Shown: positions 61,590 through 64,000 of the stretch, piece by piece
Layout: every line of letters begins with the position of its first letter
Position numbering within the stretch: position 1 is the stretch's first letter
From: Cymbidium sinense
Lineage: Eukaryota > Streptophyta > Magnoliopsida > Asparagales > Orchidaceae
Assembly: GCA_021442155.1 (NCBI GenBank)
Contig: CM038220.1
Location: forward strand, 74,201,817-74,265,816
Direction of reading: 5' to 3'
Length of the DNA: 64,000 nucleotides
The notes under the pieces: model-generated
What the model was told of the DNA's origin: nothing
The model's database searches: none
What the model saw: the letters and a program-made list of their open reading frames with translations, nothing else
Made by a program: the position numbers and the translations under genes

Positions 61590-64000
61590 AACAACAGCTG
61601 CAAGTCTTTATCCCACGGTGGGGTCAGCTATATGAATCCTTCTTCTCCATTGTGCCCTATTAAGTGTCAAATTTTCATTTAATTCTAAAAATTATGGTCA
61701 TTTTTAAACATCCTAACCAAATCTTTTTAGATCTACCTCTACTTTTTTTAACATAAGGCGAATCTAATACATCTAATCTCCTAAATGGAGATCTAGAATG
61801 CATCATGTGACCAAACCATCTACGGCGAATCTCTCTAATCTTATTTGCCACAAAAGCTACTCCAACCATTTCATGATTATATTCATTTCACATTTTATCT
61901 CTAAGAGAAAAGCCACTCATCCACCTAAGCATCCTCATCTCTGCAACACTTAACTTAATTTCATGCTTCTCTTTTATTGACAACATTCGGCACCATAAAT
62001 CATTGTAGGTCTTACAACCATCTTTAAAATTTTCTCTTAAGTCTAAGCGGTACTTTTCTATCACACAATAGGCCAGATGCATTCCTCCACTACGACCATC
62101 CAACTTGAATTCTACTAATAACATCCTCATCTATTTCACCATCATTTTGAATAATAAACCCAAGATATTTGAAACGTTCACTCTTTTAATGATTTGATCA
62201 CCTAATATCACAACACCACCACTAAAACTTCTACAACTAAAATTATACTCTATATATTCAATTTTAGATCTATTCAAACAAAGCCTTCAAACTCTAAGGT
62301 TGACCTCCATAATTCACGTTTCTCTTGGACTCCTCTCTAGTCTTATCAACAAGAAGAATGTCATCGGTAAAAAGCATACACCAAGACACATCCTCTTGTA
62401 AATGCCTAGTAAGAACATCCATAACTAAAGCAAAAAGATATGGGTTTAAAGCCGATCCTTGATGTAATCCAATTAAATATGATATTTTGTCAAACCTCCT
62501 TGTGTTTGGACACAAGTAACAGCTCTAGCATACATATCCTTAATGAGTTGAATATAACCAATATTAACTTCTTTCTTTTATAGAACTCTCCAAAGCACTT
62601 CTCTTGAAACTATATCATATGTTTTCTCTAAATCAACAATATCATATGTAGATCCTCCTTACTTTCTATATACTTCTCCATCAAACCTCCCAACAAATAT
62701 ATAAATTCCATAGATTTACCCGTCATGAAACCAAATTGATTTTAAGAGACTTTTATATCACATCGTAAGCTATGCTCAATTACTCTCTCTCTCATAATTT
62801 TAATGTATGCACATTAATTTAATTCCTCAATAATTTACACACTCTTGTGCATCACCTCCATTCTTAAATATAGGAACCAACACACTCTTTCTCCACTTAC
62901 CTGACATCTTTTTAGTCTTTAAAATAGCATTAAAAAGATTAGTAAGCCAAGAAATTTCATAATCTTCTAAGCATTTCCACGCTTCTTTAGGTCCTACTGT
63001 TTTCTCACACTTCATTTTCTTTTAAGTCTTTCCAACTTCAAATTTACAAATATAACGATAAAAACAAAAATTTTTATTTTTATTTAGATAATAAGGTTGC
63101 TAAAATCAATTGTATTCTCAGATTTATTATTAAAAAATTTATCAAAATATTTCAACTACATATGTTCAATATACTTTTCTTATAAAGCATTTTTTTTATT
63201 TTGATCCTTAATGCACCTCACTTGAACTAGATCTTTACTTCTTCTATCTCTTTTCTTGGATAACTTATACATACATCTTTCACCTTCTTTGGTATTCAAT
63301 ATATTATATAAATCACTAAAAATTAAATTTTTTGTAATACATATTACTTTATTAGAATCTCTACGAGCCACTTTATATCATTCACAATTCTCCGAGTTTT
63401 TACATCTAAACCAAATTTTATAACAAAATTTTTTATTTCTTATCTTTTCTTGCACATTTTGGCTCTACCATTAACTATTTTTACTAAGAGTCATTTTTCC
63501 TTTTGATTCTCTAAGCATATTTTTTACAACTTGCTTAATTTCACTTGCTACTTTTTCCAACATAACATTAGCTTTTTCATAAATATCCTAAATTATAACT
63601 TTTTGTAATTTGCTCTTAAAAATATTTTTATTAGTGTTATTTAAGTGCCCCCATCCAATCCTAAGATGGTAATTCAATTTTTTTTAATATTTCAATTTTT
63701 TCATCTTAAAATCTAAAACTAGCAGTCGATGTTGGGTACTTAAGCTTTCACCCAAAATAACCTTAAAATCTTTATCTAAACGATATATTTTTCTTATCAA
63801 AAAATAATCTGTGTTTTACTATATCCATTCTTATAAATAACAACATGTTCATCTCTTTTTTTAAATAAGTATTAGAAACTACAAAATCATAAGCTAAAGC
63901 AAAATCTAATATAATCCTACCTTCTTCATTACTAAATTCATGCGAATCTTTTAAAATCTTCATCATGTGGGCTCAAAATTTTCAGCCTCTCGATGAAGAG
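61590..64000 (-). mobile_element. RTE-clade LINE (copy 4), running off the window
   Basis: The 3' end is at about 61,590-61,640 ('acaacaacagctgcaagtct', then 'ggtggggtcagcta' on the plus strand). Minus-strand frames in order from high coordinates: endonuclease 'ILDFALAYDFVVSNTYLKKE' (about 63,925), pre-RT 'MKCEKTVGPK' and 'KWRKSVLVPIFKNGGDAQEC' (63,015-62,827), RT core 'GLHQGSALNPYLFALVMDVL' and 'TDDILLVD' (62,470-62,350), C-terminal 'KLSVAEMRMLRWMSGF' (about 61,960-61,910) and 'KIREIRRRWFGHM' (61,840-61,800). It is the best preserved of the four RTE copies but still frameshifted. The 5' end lies beyond 64,000. Confidence 0.88.

Noticed and set aside
1..64000. A novel multi-gene defence, biosynthetic or mobile system
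   Set aside because: Only two host genes are visible and they are unrelated; everything else recognisable belongs to known classes of plant transposable elements.

Overview
The window is nuclear DNA from a flowering plant. The evidence is two intron-containing plant genes, plant-type Ty3/gypsy (Tat), Ty1/copia, L1 and RTE retroelements, hAT-like elements, long AT-rich stretches and dinucleotide runs. The species cannot be fixed from the sequence; a monocot is possible but unproven. About three quarters of the window is recognisable transposon, so this is a gene-poor, repeat-dense interval with two genes, both on the minus strand.

Region 1 (1-24,236): a nested LTR landing site. A complete but coding-dead Tat-type Ty3/gypsy element (1,740-21,317) has 4.66 and 4.48 kb LTRs, a 5-bp target duplication (TGAGT), a primer-binding site and decayed gag, protease, RT, RNase H and integrase. 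It sits inside an older LTR of a related family, whose two halves flank it (1-1,739 and 21,318-24,236). A third related LTR ends at 56,520.

Region 2 (24,540-27,480): a nearly full-length, decayed RTE-clade LINE on the minus strand. Three more RTE copies follow at 37.4, 39.8 and 61.6 kb, all on the minus strand.

Region 3 (27,994-48,217): the main gene result. Two short minus-strand exons, 47,979-48,217 and 27,994-28,081, join in phase across consensus splice sites to encode a 108-residue, three-helix membrane protein of the DTM1 / SPC12 (signal peptidase complex) type. The single intron is 19,897 bp. It contains an L1-type LINE whose poly(A) tail ends 57 bp from the 3' splice site, two RTE fragments (one interrupted by a hAT-like element), Ty3/gypsy fragments in both orientations, three copies of an LTR-like repeat and another hAT-like element with 8-bp target duplications.

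Region 4 (48,400-57,420): the upstream region of that gene with a G-box, then AT-rich DNA, a 1.4-kb foldback element with a (TA)n core, the third LTR remnant and a possible tRNA-derived SINE.

Region 5 (57,421-64,000): the last three coding exons of a ubiquitin-specific protease of the plant UBP3/UBP4 type (minus strand). Upstream are a Ty1/copia relic and the fourth RTE LINE, which runs off the window. The N-terminal exons with the catalytic cysteine were not found here.

No operon, CRISPR array, phage or novel multi-gene system is visible. The strongest non-routine observations are the split gene with the giant TE-filled intron and the exactly bounded nested LTR structure.
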